The translations under genes and the position numbers were made by a program. From positions 1 through 64,000 of the forward strand of contig NZ_JAPSLK010000039.1 in the NCBI RefSeq assembly GCF_031180885.1: a stretch of 64,000 nucleotides of DNA. Direction: 5' to 3'. Positions 19,237 through 30,989 of the stretch are shown one piece after another (position 1 is the first letter of the stretch; the number at the start of each line of letters is the position of its first letter). This DNA comes from Saccharothrix sp. (GTDB taxonomy: Bacteria > Actinomycetota > Actinomycetes > Mycobacteriales > Pseudonocardiaceae). The notes under the pieces were generated by a model. It searched no databases and had not been told where the DNA came from. It saw nothing but the letters and a program-made list of their open reading frames with translations.

Positions 19237-19914
19237 GTGACGACGTCGACGATCCCCGAGCCGCCGGCACCGGCACTGCGCCCCCGCCTGCGCGGCTGGC
19301 TGCACTTCTGGTCCTTCGTGGTGTCCGTCGCGACGGGCGCGACCCTGATCACCCTCGCCGCCGCCACCGTGTCCGGGAAAGCGGCCCTGGCCACCTCCGT
19401 CTACGGCGCTACCGTCGTCGGCCTGTTCGGCGTGAGCGCGCTGTACCACCGGGTGAACTGGGTGAGCGTGAAGGCGCGCACGTGGATGAAGCGCCTGGAC
19501 CACTCGATGATCTTCGTCTTCATCGCGGGCACCTACACGCCGTTCGCGCTGCTGGCGATGGAACCGGCGACGGGCAACGTCGTGCTGGCCGTCGTCTGGC
19601 TGGGCGCGCTGGGCGGCGTGACGCTGAAGCTGGCCTGGCCGCACGCGCCCCGGTGGCTGGGCGTCCCGATCTACATCGCCCTGGGCTGGGTGGCGGTCTT
19701 CGTCCTGCCGGACCTGCTGCACCACGTGGGTGTGGGCGCGCTGGTCCTGCTGCTGGTCGGCGGCCTGCTGTACACGGTCGGCGCGATCTTCTACGCCTCC
19801 CGCTGGCCCAACCCGTGGCCGCACGTCTTCGGCTACCACGAGTTCTTCCACGCGGCCACGGTGCTGGCGGCGCTCTGCCACTACATCGCCATCTGGTTCG
19901 CGATCTACTCGTGA
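19237..19914 (+). CDS. Hemolysin III / PAQR-family membrane protein
   Basis: 225 residues from GTG 19237, seven predicted helices. PAQR metal-site motifs are present: SALYHRVNW (His), LDHSMIFVFIAGTYTPF (Asp, His region) and the C-terminal FGYHEFFHAATVLAALCHY (two His). Bacterial members are integral membrane proteins, probably metal-dependent hydrolases, sometimes cytolytic. Divergent from uppS with 82 nt between. The gene order matches the M. tuberculosis neighbourhood. Confidence 0.88.
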   Translation: MTTSTIPEPPAPALRPRLRGWLHFWSFVVSVATGATLITLAAATVSGKAALATSVYGATVVGLFGVSALYHRVNWVSVKARTWMKRLDHSMIFVFIAGTYTPFALLAMEPATGNVVLAVVWLGALGGVTLKLAWPHAPRWLGVPIYIALGWVAVFVLPDLLHHVGVGALVLLLVGGLLYTVGAIFYASRWPNPWPHVFGYHEFFHAATVLAALCHYIAIWFAIYS

Positions 19915-20190
19915 CGGCACTGCGCGCTCGGGCCGCCCGCCGCGTGGACGACGACTTCCCGCCGGTGGTCGAAGTGCGGTTCACCGACGTGCACGGGTCG
20001 ACCCGGAGCCTTCAGCACGCCGTCTCCATGAAGAACCAGACGGGCGCCGTCCCACGGCACGTCGTGGCCGTTCAGGCGGGCGTGGCGCACGTCGGTCGCC
20101 TCCAGCAACGCGTGCGGTCGCGGCCCGTTGAACGTCACGCGGGTGGCGCGCGGAACGACGTCTCATCCAGGTCCCACGCGATGGCGTAAT
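19905..20190 (-). pseudogene. Remnant of an M1 aminopeptidase N amino-terminal region
   Basis: Reading the minus strand, VDYAIAWDLDETSFRA continues after a one-base frame change as RVTFNGPRPHALLEATDVRH, then ARLNGHDVPWDGARL. This is the order of the N-terminal beta-domain of PepN-type aminopeptidases (strands Y.v.ldl..ETsF, vtf..., tLNG, DGARi). Only about 85 residues are left, in two frames, with no catalytic HExxH region. It overlaps the end of the hemolysin III gene. Family assignment is by eye. Confidence 0.5.
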
Positions 20191-20215
20191 CGACCACTCC
20201 TCCACGACTACCGGA

Positions 20216-20767
20216 TCACGCCAGGTCCGGCCCCTGCGCGCGCAGGTCGTCCACGCGGGACATCGCGTCGCGCAGGTCGGTCAGCCACGTGTCCGCGTGC
20301 TGCCCCACCAGGCGGACCGCCCACGCCAGGGCCTCCGAGCGGGAACGGGCGACGCCGGCGGCCACCAGGGTGTCCAGGACCTGGCGTTCCGGCTGCCGCA
20401 GCCGGGTCATCACGGGCACCGACAGGGTGGTGAACAGCTCCTCCGTGCCACCCAACCGGGCACCCCACGCGACCTTGCGGCGGTAGCGGTGTTCGGCCTG
20501 GCGGGCGATCTCGATGCGCTCCTCGCGGGTCTGCTCGCGGAACCGGCTGATCCGGCCGGACTCCGCCGCCGCCTGCTCCGCCTCGTCCGCGAACTCGCCG
20601 GTCAGCGGCGGGAGGGTGCCCACCACCAGGATCTCCTCGCGGTCCACGGTCACCGTCGGCGCCTCGGTGAACCAACCGTCCGGCAGCCGGCCCGCGAACC
20701 AGGCCGCCGCGTCGTCCGCGGGCGGCTGTTCGGCCTGCTGCCAGCGCGATCCCCAACCTCGTCTCAT
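20216..20767 (-). CDS. Conserved-looking hypothetical protein, possible RHH-like segment
   Basis: 183 residues from ATG 20767. Soluble, charged; an N-terminal half rich in Asp/Glu/Pro (VTVDREEILVVGTLPPLTGE) and a central basic helix (TREERIEIARQAEHRYRRKV). The C-terminal part (RQVLDTLVAAGVARSRSEALAWAVRLV) resembles the second half of ribbon-helix-helix regulators, where a helix-turn-helix is set up by an S-R-S-E-A motif. No family is recognised with confidence. It is separated from the DUF255 gene by about 107 nt and may be transcribed with it. Confidence 0.6.
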   Translation of the reverse strand: MRRGWGSRWQQAEQPPADDAAAWFAGRLPDGWFTEAPTVTVDREEILVVGTLPPLTGEFADEAEQAAAESGRISRFREQTREERIEIARQAEHRYRRKVAWGARLGGTEELFTTLSVPVMTRLRQPERQVLDTLVAAGVARSRSEALAWAVRLVGQHADTWLTDLRDAMSRVDDLRAQGPDLA

Positions 20768-20874
20768 GACGCACCCACCTCGTTGATTACACGATTACAG
20801 TGCAAACGACGCTACGCCGGTAACGCCGGAAGACAACCGCGGTTCGCTACCGGTGAAGACGCCGGTGAAGGGCG

Positions 20875-22842
<1,968 letters not shown>

Positions 22843-22897
22843 GGGTCCACAGTAATTCCCACGCGGCGCGCGGACCGGTTCGATCACACTGGGACCC

Positions 22898-23650
22898 GTG
22901 GAGATCACCGAGCGCCTGCCCCACGACCTGCGGCACCTGACCGGTCCGTTCGACGTGGTGGGGGACGTCCACGGCTGCCGGGTCGAGCTGGTCCACCTGC
23001 TGCGCGAGCTGGGCTACGAGGTGGCCGACGACGGTGCTCGGCACCCCGACGGGCGGACTGCGGTGTTCGTCGGCGACCTGGTGGACCGGGGGCCCGACAC
23101 GCCCGGCGTGCTGCGCCTGGTGATGGGCATGGTGCGTGCGGGCACGGCCCTGTGCGTGCGCGGGAACCACGACGACAAGCCGGCGCGGGCGCTGAAGGGC
23201 CGGGACGTGACGGTCGTGCACGGCCTGGAGAAGTCGCTGGCGCAGCTCGCGCACGAGACTGGGGCCTTCCGGGCGGAGGTTCTGGAGTTCCTGGACTCGC
23301 TCGTGCCGCACTACGTGCTCGACGGCGGTGACCTGGTCGTGGCGCACGCGGGCCTGCCCGAGCGGTACCACGGGGTCGAGTCGTCGCGGGCGCGGGCGCC
23401 GGCCGTGTGGGGGCAGAGCACGGGCGAGGTCGACGCGCGCGGTTTCCCGGTCCGGCACCCGTGGTTCGAGGAGTACAGCGGGTCCGCAACCGTCCTGTAT
23501 GGACACACGCCGGTCGAGGAACCGGTGTGGGTCAACGGAACGCTGTGCCTGGACACCGGTTGCGCGTTCGGCGGCGCGTTGACGGCGGTGCGCTGGCCGG
23601 AGCGCGAACCGGTCTCCGTGCCGGCTCGCCGGGTGTGGTACCCGCGCTGA
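22898..23650 (+). CDS. Calcineurin-like metallophosphatase (PrpE/PNKP-phosphatase type)
   Basis: 250 residues from GTG 22898. All metallophosphoesterase motifs are present: [37 protein letters not shown] and YGHTPVEEP. Close in plan to bis(5'-nucleosyl)-tetraphosphatase/PrpE and to the phosphatase domain of bacterial PNKP, but here a stand-alone domain without kinase or ligase. Substrate may be a dinucleoside polyphosphate, RNA end or phosphoprotein. A CACACT box 7 nt before the start could serve leaderless transcription. Confidence 0.87.
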   Translation: MEITERLPHDLRHLTGPFDVVGDVHGCRVELVHLLRELGYEVADDGARHPDGRTAVFVGDLVDRGPDTPGVLRLVMGMVRAGTALCVRGNHDDKPARALKGRDVTVVHGLEKSLAQLAHETGAFRAEVLEFLDSLVPHYVLDGGDLVVAHAGLPERYHGVESSRARAPAVWGQSTGEVDARGFPVRHPWFEEYSGSATVLYGHTPVEEPVWVNGTLCLDTGCAFGGALTAVRWPEREPVSVPARRVWYPR

Positions 23651-24050
23651 GGCTGCGACCACGCTCCGCACGACCTGGCCGGCTACCTCTACGGTGCCGG
23701 GACGGGCGGGTCGGGACCCGGGTCGGCGCGCGAGGCTCCGGTTCGAACCTCCTGCCAGCCCGTCTGGGCAACGCCGTGGTCCTGGACCTCGACCCCCGGC
23801 CTAACTGGACTCCGCCGATGCCCCGCGCTGGGAGCCCAGCGACGTCGCCACCGCGTTCCCGGAGGAGGACCGGGCGTTGGTCGCCGTAGGGGACGTCGAC
23901 GGGTAGCCGACCGTGTGGACGTGCCGGGAAGGCGGGTCGGCGATCGAGGTCGCCGGCGTCGACCTGGGTCTGTGCCGCGCGCGCTGATCTGGACCGGCGA
24001 CGGCAGGCTCGTCGTGATCTGCGACGCCGGGGTGGTGCGGTTCTCCGGGT
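23651..24050. other. Gene-poor stretch, probably decayed coding sequence
   Basis: 400 bases after the phosphatase. Three plus-strand frames each hold short protein-like pieces (AGYLYGAGTGG; SDVATAFPEEDRALVAVGDVDG then a stop; LIWTGDGRLVVICDAGVVRF), in an order that could be one frameshifted gene. No family is recognisable, so it is recorded as a likely remnant, not a gene. Confidence 0.35.
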
Positions 24051-24284
24051 TTAGTCGTCCTTCTTCGGCTTGTCCTCGGGTTGGTCGAAGGACGCCGGGA
24101 GTTTGCGCAGGTGTTTGTTCATCGAACGGACCAGGAAGAACACCGCGATGAAGAACAGCACCAGGATCAGCAGGCCCAGCGGGGAGGACTTGCCGAAGTC
24201 CTCCTGCTGACCGCCGGGGTCCTTGGTGGTCGAGGGCTGCACCAGCACCATCGCCGTCGTCTGGTCCCAGGGGACCGGGTTCAC
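24051..24284 (-). CDS. Small single-pass membrane protein next to mca
   Basis: 77 residues from GTG 24284. One hydrophobic helix (about 35-52, [18 protein letters not shown]) and a basic/acidic cytoplasmic tail ending KPKKDD. Its GTG overlaps the TGA of mca by three bases (GTGA), so it is translationally coupled to it. A small membrane protein in this position also follows mca in M. tuberculosis (Rv1083). Function unknown; a role tied to mycothiol detoxification is only suggested by coupling. Confidence 0.78.
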   Translation of the reverse strand: MNPVPWDQTTAMVLVQPSTTKDPGGQQEDFGKSSPLGLLILVLFFIAVFFLVRSMNKHLRKLPASFDQPEDKPKKDD

Positions 24285-25165
24285 GCCGTCACCTTTTCCC
24301 TCACGCCCGCGAACAGGTCGTCCTCGGGCAACGTGCTGTCGACCAGCGAGCGCGCCAGTTCGTACTCCTCAGTGGGCCACACCGTCCGCTGCATCTCCAG
24401 CGGCACGGCGAACCAGCGGCTGTCGGGGTCGATCTGGGTCGCGTGGGCCTTCAGGGCCTCGTCGCGGACCGGGAAGTAGTCGGCGCACTCGACGCGGGTG
24501 GTGACGCGCTCGATCACGTCGGGCTTGTCCGCCGCCCAGCCGGCCAGCCACTCCGCGTACGGGGACTCCTGGCCCTGCGCGGTCATGGCCTCGTGGAACG
24601 CGAGCAGCTTGGCGCGCGAGAAGCCGTGCGAGTAGTACAGCTTCAGCGGCTGCCATGGAACGCCTGCCTCCGGGTACATGTCCGGGTCGCCGGCCGCGTC
24701 CCAGGCCGCCACGGACACCTCGTGGCAGCGGATGTGGTCGGGGTGCGGGTAGCCGCCGTTCTCGTCGTACGTGACGATCACGTGCGGGCGGAACTCGCGG
24801 ATCACGGCCACCAGCGGCGGGACGGACTCCTCCAGCGGCGTCAGGGCGAAGCAGCCCTCCGGCAGCGGCGGCAGCGGGTCGCCCTCGGGCAGGCCCGAGT
24901 CGACGAAGCCCAGCCAGCGGTGCTGGATGCCCAGGATCTCGGCGGCGCGCGCCATCTCCGCGCGGCGGATCTCGCCGATGTTCTCCAGCACGTCCTGCCG
25001 GTCGGCGAGCTTGGGGTTGAGGATGCTGCCCGCCTCGCCACCCGTGCAGGTCACCACCATGACCTCGTGCCCCTCGGCGACGTAGCGCGCCATCGTCGCG
25101 GCACCCTTGCTCGACTCGTCGTCCGGGTGCGCGTGCACCGCCATCAGGCGCAGCTTCTCAACCAT
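24281..25165 (-). CDS. mca: Mycothiol S-conjugate amidase
   Basis: 294 residues from ATG 25165, preceded by AGGGAGG. Zn-dependent LmbE/MshB-fold amidase that cleaves mycothiol S-conjugates to a mercapturic acid, which is exported, and GlcN-Ins, which is recycled. Metal motif [14 protein letters not shown] and later HPDH ([11 protein letters not shown]) are present; TCTGGEAG follows the first strand. Length and the full-length identity pattern favour Mca over MshB. The next gene is coupled. Marks the organism as a mycothiol producer. Confidence 0.93.
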   Translation of the reverse strand: MVEKLRLMAVHAHPDDESSKGAATMARYVAEGHEVMVVTCTGGEAGSILNPKLADRQDVLENIGEIRRAEMARAAEILGIQHRWLGFVDSGLPEGDPLPPLPEGCFALTPLEESVPPLVAVIREFRPHVIVTYDENGGYPHPDHIRCHEVSVAAWDAAGDPDMYPEAGVPWQPLKLYYSHGFSRAKLLAFHEAMTAQGQESPYAEWLAGWAADKPDVIERVTTRVECADYFPVRDEALKAHATQIDPDSRWFAVPLEMQRTVWPTEEYELARSLVDSTLPEDDLFAGVREKVTA

Positions 25166-25277
25166 GACGGTGGTGGTCCTCCCTCGGGCCCTGCTGGACG
25201 GGGCCGCCGCGGCCCCTGCGACACTCAACGCGGTGGTCGCGGACCATTGTTCCCCACGGGCAGGAAGGCGTTGGCAA

Positions 25278-25688
25278 GTGGCACTGCCGGAAGGCCGGTA
25301 CGGCAAACCCCGCCGTGCCCTGCCGAAGTGGGCCCGGTGGTCACTGCCCGTAATCGCCGTGCTGGTCGGGTCGCTCGTGGCGTGGGTCGGCTGGCAGAAC
25401 CTGGGGACCGCGCCCGTCGAGGCGAAGCAGACCGCGTTCCGGGTGCTGGACCCGGGGTCGGTGGAGATCACCTTCGAGGTCGTCCGGGAGACACCGGACA
25501 AGCCCGTCGTGTGCATCGTGCGGGCCCGGTCCGACGACGGCGACGAGGCCGGCCGGCGTGAAGTGCTGGTGCCGCCCGGGGCCACCCGGGTTTATCCCAA
25601 GACCGTGCTCCGGACGTCGAAAGAGGCGACGACCGGAGAGGTGTTCGGCTGCTCTTACCAGGTTCCGCCCTACCTGTCCACGAGGTAG
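25278..25688 (+). CDS. DUF4307 membrane protein
   Basis: 136 residues from GTG 25278 (AGGAAGG upstream). A basic N-terminus ([19 protein letters not shown]), one membrane helix (about 25-45), then an extracytoplasmic beta-rich domain of about 90 residues with [20 protein letters not shown] and a late cysteine in VFGCSYQ. This matches DUF4307 proteins encoded between mca and greA in actinobacteria (Rv1081c). Function unknown. Divergent from mca. Confidence 0.8.
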   Translation: MALPEGRYGKPRRALPKWARWSLPVIAVLVGSLVAWVGWQNLGTAPVEAKQTAFRVLDPGSVEITFEVVRETPDKPVVCIVRARSDDGDEAGRREVLVPPGATRVYPKTVLRTSKEATTGEVFGCSYQVPPYLSTR

Positions 25689-25879
25689 CGGCCAAGCGGG
25701 TGATCTGCGGGTTTAACGGCCCCGTTCGGAACAAAACACCGTCGCTGAACGTTGTAGGCGTGTTACTCTGGCCTTTCAGCACGGCCCCGACGCGGGCCGT
25801 GTTTTTCCGTTCCGGGCGCGTGCGCCCGGGAACTGCCAGCCCACGCCGTGGGCCGGAGCAAGACGAGGAGTTGGTGACC

Positions 25880-26368
25880 GTGAGCGACACTGAGGTGACC
25901 TGGCTGACCCAGGAGGCCTACGACCGGCTCAAGGCTGAGCTGGACGAGATGATCGAGAATCGCCCGGTCATTGCTGCGGAGATCAACGCCCGCCGCGAGG
26001 AGGGCGACCTCCGCGAGAACGGCGGCTACCACGCGGCCCGCGAGGAGCAGGGCAAGCAGGAGGCCCGCATCCGGCAGCTGCAGGAACTGCTGCGCGTCGC
26101 CAAGGTCGGCGAGGCGCCCACCGTCTCCGGTGTGGCCGCCCCCGGCATGGTGCTCACCGTCCGTTACGAGGGCGACGACGAGACCGAGGACTTCTTGCTG
26201 GCCACCCGCGAGGAAGGCGCCCACGGTTCGCTGGAGGTCTACTCCCCGTCGTCCCCGCTGGGCAAGGCGCTGAACGGCGCCAAGGAGGGTGAGACGCGGG
26301 AGTACGAGCTGCCCAACGGCAGCACGATGAAGGTGACACTCATCAAGGCGGTGCCCTACGCGGCCTGA
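25880..26368 (+). CDS. greA: Transcription elongation factor GreA
   Basis: 162 residues from GTG 25880, chosen over the GTG at 25874 because of spacing from GAGGAG. An N-terminal antiparallel coiled coil (about 10-80, with the acidic tip [18 protein letters not shown]) inserts in the RNA polymerase secondary channel and stimulates transcript cleavage in backtracked complexes. A C-terminal FKBP-like domain follows, with [23 protein letters not shown]. Next to DUF4307 and mca as in mycobacteria. A perfect terminator lies 16 nt after the stop. Confidence 0.94.
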   Translation: MSDTEVTWLTQEAYDRLKAELDEMIENRPVIAAEINARREEGDLRENGGYHAAREEQGKQEARIRQLQELLRVAKVGEAPTVSGVAAPGMVLTVRYEGDDETEDFLLATREEGAHGSLEVYSPSSPLGKALNGAKEGETREYELPNGSTMKVTLIKAVPYAA

Positions 26369-26383
26369 CCCACGGACTTGAGC

Positions 26384-26414
26384 GGGGCGGCCACCAAGGC
26401 GAGGTGGCCGCCCC
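26384..26414 (+). terminator. Terminator after greA
   Basis: ggggcggccacc / ggtggccgcccc, a perfect 12-bp stem with a 7-nt loop, followed by ctcttg. Confidence 0.75.
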
Positions 26415-26436
26415 TCTTGCCGTGTGGAGACCGGTT

Positions 26437-26532
26437 GCTGTGTGGAGGCCGGCGAGTGGGCCGCTCGGGTGTGGAGGCCGGCGAGTAGGGCCTGCTCGGG
26501 GTGGAGACCGACAAGTCGGGCTACTCGGGTGC
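26437..26532. repeat. Three degenerate tandem repeats of about 30 nt
   Basis: Units beginning gtgtggaggccggcgagt (or ggtggagaccgacaagtc) and ending ctcgg are repeated three times between greA and the large palindrome. Divergence between units is about 20-25 percent by eye. Confidence 0.6.
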
Positions 26533-26567
26533 GCGTGTTGGGCGTGTGCGTGGGTGAGTGGGTGGGT

Positions 26568-26908
26568 GCGTTCAGCCTGTCGGGTTGCGTTGGGTATCCC
26601 ACCCGCCACCCCCCAGGCCACCCTGGCACAAGCCAGGCGCTGCCCCGCCCCGCCCCGCCCCGCGCCGCCCCGCCCCGCGCCGCCCCGCGCTGCGCCGCCC
26701 CGCGCTGCGCCGCCCCGCGCTGCGCCGCCCCGCGCTGCGCGCGTAGGCCCGGGCGCTGCGCGCTCGGGCCGCACGGCCCCGGCGCAGCCGGGCCGTGCCG
26801 GCCGCCGGAGGCGGCCCCGCCGCAGGCGGGTGCTCTTGGTGGCTTTGCTGGGTGGCTTGGCCGGGGTGGTGGGTGGGGATACCCAGCGCAACCCGACACG
26901 CTCAACGC
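26568..26908. repeat. 340-bp element with 43-bp inverted terminal repeats
   Basis: The left end (26568-26610) and right end (26865-26908) are imperfect inverted repeats; the best-matched part is tcgggttgcg.tgggtatcc. The interior holds four to five copies of a 15-nt GC unit (cgccccgcgctgcgc) and a second inverted region (gccgccggaggcgg). There is no transposase ORF. It occupies the whole gap up to the stop of the Lrp gene. It has the shape of a miniature inverted-repeat element or a large convergent terminator. Confidence 0.65.
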
Positions 26909-26916
26909 AACACCCC

Positions 26917-27411
26917 CTAAAGCACCTGCTCCAGCAACGGCCGCACCCGCGGCGGCACCGGCGTCGACAGCGCGATCGACGTCGACAGCCGCCGCACCCC
27001 CGGCACGTCCACGATCTCGTCGATCACCCGCTGCAAATCCGCGTTCGACCGCGCCACCATCCGCACGAACAAGTCCCCCTGCCCGGTCGTCGCGTGCACC
27101 TCGCACACCTCGTTGATCGCCGCCAACCCCCGGGACACCTCCCGCCGCTGCCCCTGCGCGATCTCCACCACCGCGAACGCCGTCAGCCCGTACCCCATCG
27201 CCGCCAGGTCCAGCGCCGGCGGGAACCCCGTCAGCACGCCCCGCGCCACCAACCGGTCCAACCGCGCCTGGACGGTGCCGCGCGCCACGCCCAGCCGCCG
27301 CGAGCACTCCAGCACCCCCAGTCGCGGCTCGTCGGTGAGCAGGAGCAACAGCCGGGCGTCCAGCGCGTCCAGGACCTGGTCAGAGTGTTCAGCTTGCCCG
27401 TCGGAAACCAT
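26917..27411 (-). CDS. Lrp/AsnC-family regulator, probable hpd regulator
   Basis: 164 residues from ATG 27411. An N-terminal wHTH (VLECSRRLGVARGTVQARLDRL) is followed by a RAM/AsnC ligand-binding domain (about 65-150) with HATTGQGDLFVRMVARSNADLQ. It is divergent from hpd with 75 nt between the starts, the arrangement seen for Lrp-type regulators of 4-hydroxyphenylpyruvate dioxygenase in actinomycetes. Likely senses tyrosine or a degradation product and represses or activates hpd; that role is inferred from position. Confidence 0.88.
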   Translation of the reverse strand: MVSDGQAEHSDQVLDALDARLLLLLTDEPRLGVLECSRRLGVARGTVQARLDRLVARGVLTGFPPALDLAAMGYGLTAFAVVEIAQGQRREVSRGLAAINEVCEVHATTGQGDLFVRMVARSNADLQRVIDEIVDVPGVRRLSTSIALSTPVPPRVRPLLEQVL

Positions 27412-27483
27412 AGATCACTGTACAACCTGCCCAGCGAAAGACGACACTGTTGCTCACCCTGCCCAACGCCGCACATGCTGTGA

Positions 27484-28668
<1,185 letters not shown>

Positions 28669-28681
28669 CGAACGCGTGCAC

Positions 28682-28714
28682 AAGGGCCGGTCCGCCACCC
28701 GCGGGCCGGCCCTT
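28682..28714 (+). terminator. Terminator after hpd
   Basis: aagggccggtccgc pairs with gcgggccggccctt (one G-U) around a short loop, then tcctgt. Confidence 0.75.
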
Positions 28715-28806
28715 TCCTGTGGGAACCCTGAGAGGCACCCTCCGGGCACGTCCGGACCGGTACCCTCGGTGCGGGGGTTTGCACGGATTTCACCTGGGGA
28801 GGTGGC

Positions 28807-29037
28807 ATGGCACTCGCGGGACGCGTCACCGCGGTGCTGCCGCTCGTCGGTGCGGTGGCCACGGCCGCGGCGCTGACCGGTGCGGCGTTCTTCACCGTGG
28901 CGCACGCGGGCTGCGCCGAGACGGGCCGGTTCGTGGAGCACGACGGTGTCGTCAAGTTCGAGGGTGGCTGCATCAACGGGCACGACCTGCCCGCAGTGCC
29001 GAAGGTGGAAAACGCCCGGTACGACGTCAAGCCCTGA
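28807..29037 (+). CDS. Small exported or membrane-anchored protein
   Basis: 76 residues from ATG 28807, with GGGGAGG upstream. One N-terminal hydrophobic segment (about 7-33) that may be a signal peptide or anchor, then a short domain with two cysteines (HAGCAETGRF and EGGCINGHDLP) likely forming a disulfide outside the cell, ending ENARYDVKP. No family recognised. It is convergent with a frameshifted gene. Confidence 0.72.
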   Translation: MALAGRVTAVLPLVGAVATAAALTGAAFFTVAHAGCAETGRFVEHDGVVKFEGGCINGHDLPAVPKVENARYDVKP

Positions 29038-29442
29038 TCTCGTTCACCAGCGACCGCAGCCACGGCTCGCGGATCGTCGGTTCCTCGCACAGCACGGCCA
29101 CCAGTTGCGCTCGACGCTGCCGTCCGGCCTTGGCGCGCAGTGGGGCAGGTCGTCGCCGGAAACCCGGTAGGAGCCGAACACCGACAGCGGCACCTGGTGC
29201 AGGCGGTCGCGCCAGGTCGTGTGCTCCAACGCCCCGCTGAGCAGGTCGAACACGCTGTCCGCGGACCGGCCGACGAGGTACAGGTCGCTGTCGGCGCACC
29301 GCGCGAGCACCTGACCGGCGCATTCGACCAGGTCGTCGACGTACCAGAGGTCGGGCGGGTCGGCCGGGAGCGTCCCCAGGTGGTCCGGGCGCACCGGGTC
29401 CCAGCGGAACGGGCGGTTGGGCTCGGGCACGTGCTCAGACAA
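29027..29442 (-). pseudogene. Frameshifted gene of unknown function
   Basis: From ATG 29442 the frame reads MSEHVPEPNRPFRWDPVRPD through LYLVGRSADSVFDLLSGAL to about SYRVSGDDLPHC. Protein-like sequence then continues in another frame as AQLVAVLCEEPTIREPWLR and SLVNEIRA to a stop at 29027. One base change near 29140-29150 would join the two parts into a protein of about 138 residues. The DLYLVGRSADSVFDLL segment resembles the start of actinobacterial phosphoribosyltransferase-like proteins, but the family is not certain. Sequencing error or real decay cannot be told apart here. Confidence 0.5.
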
Positions 29443-29480
29443 CCATGCGAGGCCAAGCGGATTTCGGCGATAGTGGACGC

Positions 29481-29750
29481 ATGTGTCGGAACATCCGGGT
29501 GCTGCACAACTTCGAGCCGCCCGCCACCGAGGACGAGATCCGCGCCGCCGCCGTCCAGTACGTGCGCAAGGTCAGCGGGTCGACCCACCCCTCGGCGGCG
29601 AACCGGGAGGCGTTCGACATCGCGGTCGAGGCGGTGGCCGAGGCGACCAGGGTCCTGCTGGAGTCCCTGGTCACCAAGGCCCCGCCGCGCGATCGCGAAG
29701 TCGAAGCCGCCAAGGCGAAGGAACGCGCCGCCGCCCGTTACGGGACCTGA
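29481..29750 (+). CDS. DUF2277 family protein
   Basis: 89 residues from ATG 29481. Begins MCRNIRVLHNFEPPATEDEI, the DUF2277 signature (Cys-Arg-Asn-Ile start), followed by AAAVQYVRKVSGSTHPSAAN and a basic C-terminal helix. The family is widespread in bacteria with no known activity. Its stop codon directly abuts the metB stop on the other strand with no spacer. Confidence 0.82.
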   Translation: MCRNIRVLHNFEPPATEDEIRAAAVQYVRKVSGSTHPSAANREAFDIAVEAVAEATRVLLESLVTKAPPRDREVEAAKAKERAAARYGT

Positions 29751-30908
29751 TCAGGCCTGGTCGAGAGCGGCGACGAGGTCGGCGACCAGGTCGTCGCCGG
29801 ACTCGATGCCCACCGAGACGCGGACCAGGTCGGCGGGGACCTCCAGCATCGAGCCCGCCGTGCTGGCGTGGGTCATCTTGCCGGGGTGCTCGATCAGCGA
29901 CTCGACGCCGCCCAGCGACTCGGCCAGGGTGAACAGCTTGGTGCGGGAGCAGACCTCCAGCGCCGCCGCCTCGCCGCCCTCGACGGTGAACGAGATCATG
30001 CCGCCGAAGCGCTTCATCTGCTTCGCCGCGACCTCGTGGCCGGGGTGCTCGGGCAGGCCCGGGTAGAGCACCGAGGTCACCCGCGGGTGGCGCAGGAGGG
30101 CCTGGACGACCAGTTCGGCGTTGTCCGAGTGCTTCTCCATGCGCACTTCGAGGGTCTTGATGCCGCGCAGGGTCAGCCACGCGTCGAACGGGCCGGGGAC
30201 CGCGCCCGCGCTGTTCTGGAGGAAGCCGAACGCGCTGTCCAGCTCGTCGTCCGAGGTCACGAGGATGCCGCCGACGACGTCGGAGTGGCCGCCCACGTAC
30301 TTGGTGGTCGAGTGCAGCACCACGTCCGCGCCCAGCGCGAGCGGGCTCTGCAGGTAGGGCGAGGCGAAGGTGTTGTCCACCACCAGGCGCGCGCCCGCCG
30401 AGTGCGCGACCTGCGCGAGCAGGGCGATGTCGGCGATGTTGAGCAGCGGGTTGGTGGGCGTCTCGACCCAGATGACCTTGGTGTTCGGCCGCACCGCCGC
30501 GCGCACCGCGTCCACGTCGGACAGCGGGACCGGGGTGTGCTCGACGCCCCACTGGCTGAGGACCTTGTCGATCAGGCGGAACGTGCCGCCGTAGGCGTCG
30601 TTCGGGATGACGACGTGGTCGCCCGGCCGGCACATCGCGCGCAGCGCCGTGTCGGTGGCGGCCATGCCGGACGCGAACGCGCGGCCGTGCCGACCGCCTT
30701 CGAGCGCCGCCATGCACTCCTCGAGCGCCGCGCGGGTGGGGTTGCCGGTCCGCGAGTACTCGAAGCCGCCGCGCAGGCCGCCGACGCCGTCCTGGGCGTA
30801 GGTGGAGGTGGCGTGGATCGGGACGATGACCGAGCCGGTCGTCGGATCCGGTTCCTGGCCCGCGTGGATTGCCCTGGTCGCGAAACCGTAGGGGGCGAAG
30901 TCCGTCAT
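29751..30908 (-). CDS. metB: Cystathionine gamma-synthase
   Basis: 385 residues from ATG 30908 (a GTG two codons upstream is possible). PLP-dependent Cys/Met-metabolism family; the Schiff-base lysine lies in DVVLHSTTKYVGGHSDVV. SRTGNPTRAALEECMAALE, FASGMAATDTALRAM and WVETPTNPLLNIADI are typical. In actinobacteria it makes cystathionine from an acylhomoserine and cysteine (methionine synthesis) and may also act as a gamma-lyase. cbs lies two genes upstream, so both transsulfuration directions are encoded together, in the order of Rv1079-Rv1077. Confidence 0.92.
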   Translation of the reverse strand: MTDFAPYGFATRAIHAGQEPDPTTGSVIVPIHATSTYAQDGVGGLRGGFEYSRTGNPTRAALEECMAALEGGRHGRAFASGMAATDTALRAMCRPGDHVVIPNDAYGGTFRLIDKVLSQWGVEHTPVPLSDVDAVRAAVRPNTKVIWVETPTNPLLNIADIALLAQVAHSAGARLVVDNTFASPYLQSPLALGADVVLHSTTKYVGGHSDVVGGILVTSDDELDSAFGFLQNSAGAVPGPFDAWLTLRGIKTLEVRMEKHSDNAELVVQALLRHPRVTSVLYPGLPEHPGHEVAAKQMKRFGGMISFTVEGGEAAALEVCSRTKLFTLAESLGGVESLIEHPGKMTHASTAGSMLEVPADLVRVSVGIESGDDLVADLVAALDQA

Positions 30909-30939
30909 GAGCACAAGAGTACGACCGGGTGAAACAACG

Positions 30940-30970
30940 CCGCCCGCTGGCCTAATGAGCCAACGGGCGG
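30940..30970 (-). terminator. Terminator after the RDD gene
   Basis: ccgcccgctggc / gccaacgggcgg stem (one mismatch) 20 nt past the RDD protein stop, read on the minus strand. Confidence 0.55.
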
Positions 30971-30989
30971 TGTCCGAAGGGGTGCCAAC

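Noticed and set aside
26568-26908. Insertion sequence
   Set aside because: No ORF resembling a transposase and no clear target duplication; kept as a repeat element.
30909-30989. SAM-type riboswitch upstream of metB
   Set aside because: The 5' region is too short and holds only the RDD terminator stem; no riboswitch core seen.
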